Positions 60,574 to 64,000 of a stretch of 64,000 nt of DNA are shown piece after piece. The DNA lies in assembly GCF_030463565.1 (NCBI RefSeq), contig NC_134652.1, forward strand, positions 18,825,397-18,889,396, read 5' to 3'. The stretch is from Pelecanus crispus (Eukaryota; Chordata; Aves; Pelecaniformes; Pelecanidae). A model generated the notes under the pieces. That model saw only the letters and a program-made list of their open reading frames with translations. It was not told where the DNA came from and did no database searches. Positions within the stretch are counted from its first letter, which is position 1; each line of letters begins with the position of its first letter. The translations under genes were made by a program, and so were the position numbers.

Positions 60574-60637
60574 CCTGACCCAAAGCCCAGTGAAGTCAAT
60601 GGGAGACTTTCCATTGATTTTAATGATTTGGTTCAGG
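60574..60637 (+). repeat. Imperfect 63-bp inverted repeat, MITE-like relic
   Basis: The left arm (60574-60602), beginning CCTGACCCAAAG and ending AAGTCAATGG, is nearly complementary to the right arm (60611-60637), beginning CCATTGATTT and ending TTTGGTTCAGG, around an 8-base loop. The outer 11 bases match at 10 positions and the inner 10 at 9. Similar palindromic strings with GAAGTCAATGGGA recur in amniote genomes, so I read this as an old hairpin-type interspersed repeat. The family is not assigned. Confidence 0.65.
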
Positions 60638-63600
60638 AGCTAAGTAAGTACTTCTAAGACAAAAATCAATATTGTCCCACTGTGGTAATGTTTTCATGTG
60701 CTTCTATTGATCCTTTTGTCATAGATTACAGGATACCTTGGCACTGTCAACACACGAGGTTTTAACAAACTGATTTGATTTATTAACACCGTCTGATTAA
60801 CATCTGCAGTAGCAAGTATTTATCAAATGTCAGCAAACAAAAGTTCAGCAGAAGGATCACCACAAAAAATGACTTGTTGCACAATGTGAGCTGAAGTTCA
60901 ATAGGAACAGGCTTTCCTTAAAACCAGTTTATGTCAGAGCCATACATGATGTGCTCAGCATTAAGTTGGGTATCCAGAAACTTTTTTTTTTAACCGTATC
61001 ATCGGGTCTAAGAAAAGCTCTTACCTCTCCTGGAGTACCTTAAATTACCTCCTTACATGATCATGGTGGAAAGAACCTCGCCGTGACAGTATGGTTATAA
61101 AAATTATGCCAAAGTTCTCACATCAAATTGAACTTGCTTCGTCTGTCAGTTATGCTTTATGATTTAATAGTCCATCTTCTAAATAGTTACAGTGAAACGC
61201 ATCATTCTATTTCAAAAATACACTGCAATGCATTGCTGTGTTTATAGCATCCGACTTAGAAATTCAAGTCCTGGGGCATCGTCAACAGAACTGCTTCTAT
61301 CAGTAATATTTACAACATGATTGTTCAGTTGACAGCCCTGTCATTTAGCTTTGCCAATTTGTGAACCAACTAAACCCCTTCAGTCATTTCTTCAGAATGA
61401 TTCTTTGAAGCCTGGTCCTCTAACTCAACTTGATTTTTGTATGGTATGGTCCATACAATTTAACAATTATATAGTAGTAGTCTAGTGGTGTACAGCTTTC
61501 CTACTACATGACTATAATCTACTATTTTAGTGTGTCAAACTCCTCCATATGATATTGTTTCTCAGTTTACCAATAGTCACTAGAAAAATCCCCAAGTTTA
61601 AAATATAATTTCCTCCCTTTGAAAGGATCTTTTTTCCCAAAAGAATATTTGAAACGTTTCAGAATTTTCCCTATCCAAACCCAAAACTACAAGTTATATC
61701 TGACATAGACTAGGATGGGTTACATTCATTCACATTTTCCAAAACAATGTAAAGCTTGATTTGCTAATGGAATTTGTAATCATTTATCACATAACCCGTT
61801 ACAGTATGAATATCTCTAACAGTTCAATCAATCATAACAAAAATGTGGATACCATGTAAATCTTATCAGAATCATTGAAATAATGGGACTTTTGTTTACA
61901 AGGTGTCGATTGGTTTTAGAAGCTTTGATAATGACTCCAGACAGTCAATAAATACAGAGACTTTTACATTGCCAGTAGGAGCCGAACTAAATTATCTAAT
62001 CTTTTTAAAATGACAGACAACACAATGAACTCTGAACTTAATCCCCTCCAAACATTAAGGAGACAGTTTAGTGCTTAAACTACTATTCAAACTCAAACCC
62101 TACATTTAAAAAAAAAAAAAAAATCATTAAGTGTCTGATTTAAACACACAGGAAAATTCAGAGTTAAGGCTGGTTTTCCTTCCCATTGTGCCTGGGCAGT
62201 GGTCTGTAGTGGGCTCAAGTCTGTCAGTAGCTTGTCTGGGGCAAGGAAAACACCTGTGGCCCCTTTGAAAGCAAGTTTGTAGTCAAAGCATTTAAAAAAA
62301 AAAAAAGCTGGAACCTTGGTTATTTTGTGTCTCTGTTGAGCAAATTTTCCCCTAAGGTTCTGAAGAAGAAATGGGGACGATGTTATACGCTACATTTCAG
62401 GTGACAGAATTTACGCTGCTGTGCTTATAACCCCTGAAAATGATATGTGGCCTTTAAGGGGAAAGGGAACTGTAAATGTAAAGCTTACATTATACTGAGA
62501 GATGGGGGAGAAGGGTGGCAGGCAATGGCTAACATACAAGTTTCTTGTGGGACAGCATCTCCAGGCATAATTGGTCACCAAGAAGATTATTCATGGAAGG
62601 CACGTTTCTCCTTTACTTGAAATCTATGAAAGAAGTCAAGACTTGTTTTATCAAGTAGCACCCACCACAGTTAAACACTTCTCTAATACCTGCTAATAGA
62701 GAGAAAAGATATGTTTATTTGAGAACTACCTAACATTGTAAAATATAAATATATGAGTATATAAACATATTAAATCATGCTTTATTTCAACTTTACAATT
62801 TTTTAAACAAATAATAGGACCATCTGACTGCAGGACTGTTTCTTCTACTACTAATAAAGTAAGAGGAGAGCAACTAAAAATATCCGTAAGTTATCATTAT
62901 CAATTCTTCTGAGTCAGATAATTGTTTGCTTTTTAACTTCTTTAGAATCGCTATGTGCAATGCAAATCTGAATCCTCCCAGTACTGGTGAAGGTTCAGTA
63001 TTCTGTTTTCCATTGATTGCATCTTGCATGTCTCTTTTATTAGTTTGTCTTATAAATGTACCTCTCTGGCTAATGAATGGAGGAATTAATCCATTCTAAC
63101 CTTTTCAATGCATCCCTCTTGCTGCCTAATGTAAAGCCTGATGTGACAAATGCTTTGGTTTTATTCTTAACATGACCCAGATATCTTTATTGTCTTTTCT
63201 GGGTAATTGGAGATCAGTTGTGTTAAATCTCTGCATTTGTTATTAATTAATTCCACTGAATAGGTAATATTTCCTGAGATCTTTTCGATGCCTCTCTATA
63301 TCTCAGGTACATTGCTGTATGCAAAGGGGGGAAAATACCATTGAAATAATTATTTGGACTTTAAATAATAGATTTTTTTTTTAGTTACCAAAATCTGTTT
63401 ACATTGTTGAATGCAATCTGTTGTTCTGCAATTTTGAAATTTTTTTTTGCTTAAGGTGTCCTCATTGCCTTGGTAAGTTACAGTATTTGTATGTGAATGG
63501 TTTCAAACATTTTACGTTATTAACAACTGATTCTCAAGTCAAGAATTTCTGAGGTTCCCACTATCTGTGTTTTGCCATGATTAATTATTTAAGCTTGTCT

Positions 63601-64000
63601 TTCCTGCAGTGCTGGTTGGGCAGACTATAGCTACTTTTTGGTTCAGTTGTCACTTGGATGAACTACATTATCAGGACAGCCTAAATCTTATAATGGATTG
63701 TTCTTGAGAGATGTGATGTTCGTGTTCTCAGGATGAGATCAACCAGCAGAGGTGAGAGTGTGAATATTTATTTGGCATTAATGTCTGATATTTTAAACCA
63801 TTTTCTGAACTCTGTATTTACGTTAACTGTACACAAGTGGTATCTTGATTTTAGGCTCCAGTTATGCTAATTAATTTTGCTGACCTATCGCAACGCTTCA
63901 AGAGATTCTAATAAAAAAATCTCAAAATGTTTTCTTTAGAATCTTTTTTTTTTAAAAGTTTGACTGATAGGATTTTGATAATCAGTACTGTCTCTGGCAG

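Larger units (their letters stand above)
58296..64000. other. Gene desert, distal part
   Basis: No gene, RNA gene or intact mobile element is recognised. The first 450 bases after the CR1 are GC-richer with short overlapping frames (58397-58765 plus). From about 59.5 to 62.1 kb the DNA is AT-rich and non-repetitive, with many homeodomain-type cores, and could be conserved non-coding DNA. Two inverted repeats (59381-59439 and 60574-60637) are listed separately. A-rich runs occur at about 62108-62122 and 62293-62305. No EXOC6 exon was seen. Confidence 0.5.

Noticed and set aside
1..64000. KIF11 or EXOC6 exons, tRNA/rRNA genes, CRISPR arrays, operons or a novel multi-gene system
   Set aside because: I searched both flanks for neighbour-gene exons and for RNA and repeat-spacer patterns and saw none. 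The window is a single-gene vertebrate locus with non-coding flanks.

Overview
This window is vertebrate nuclear DNA, most likely from a bird. The evidence is one recognisable multi-exon vertebrate gene, a CR1 non-LTR retrotransposon with the bird-type ATTCTATG 3' terminus, relics of older amniote CR1 and MIR-like SINEs, no mammalian repeats, low overall repeat density, and very GC-rich CpG islands around the gene. A non-avian archosaur is less likely but not excluded. Nothing bacterial or viral is visible, and the species cannot be named from the sequence alone.

The only protein-coding gene I can support is HHEX, the haematopoietically expressed homeobox gene, on the + strand. It has four coding exons: 17452-17845, 19480-19658, 19896-19946 and 21615-21848. 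They splice with consensus GT/AG borders into a 285-residue protein. This has a proline-rich N-terminus with an eh1-like FYIEDIL motif, a homeodomain at residues 148-207 split between exons 2 and 3, and an acidic C-terminal tail. A CpG-island promoter with two CCAAT boxes and a GC box lies just upstream. The 3'UTR is about 1 kb and ends at AATAAA 22840-22845.

Layout. 1-13.9 kb: non-coding, with an old minus-strand CR1 relic near 6.1-6.4 kb. 13.9-25.6 kb: a domain of CpG islands (about 13.9-14.6, 16.2-18.1, 18.2-19.9, 22.9-25.0 and 25.3-25.6 kb) that contains HHEX, with AT-rich, regulatory-looking islands between them. 25.6-57 kb: a gene desert with MIR-like relics (36.6, 42.4 and 53.1 kb), an old CR1 3' end (38.95 kb), short tandem repeats and stretches that read like conserved non-coding DNA. 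57.07-58.30 kb: a 5'-truncated CR1 whose reverse-transcriptase frame is still open. 58.3-64 kb: AT-rich desert with two notable inverted repeats. In vertebrates HHEX usually lies between KIF11 and EXOC6, but I found no exon of either here.

Functionally this is a single developmental transcription-factor locus with probable cis-regulatory DNA around it. The most checkable observations are an ETS/GATA site cluster in intron 1 resembling the known blood/endothelial Hhex enhancer, an intron 2 that is open and a multiple of three so that retention would insert 79 residues into the homeodomain, paired inverted repeats near 26.0 kb, a 63-bp MITE-like hairpin near 60.6 kb, and Pumilio-type sites in the 3'UTR. 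I found no convincing new multi-gene system.
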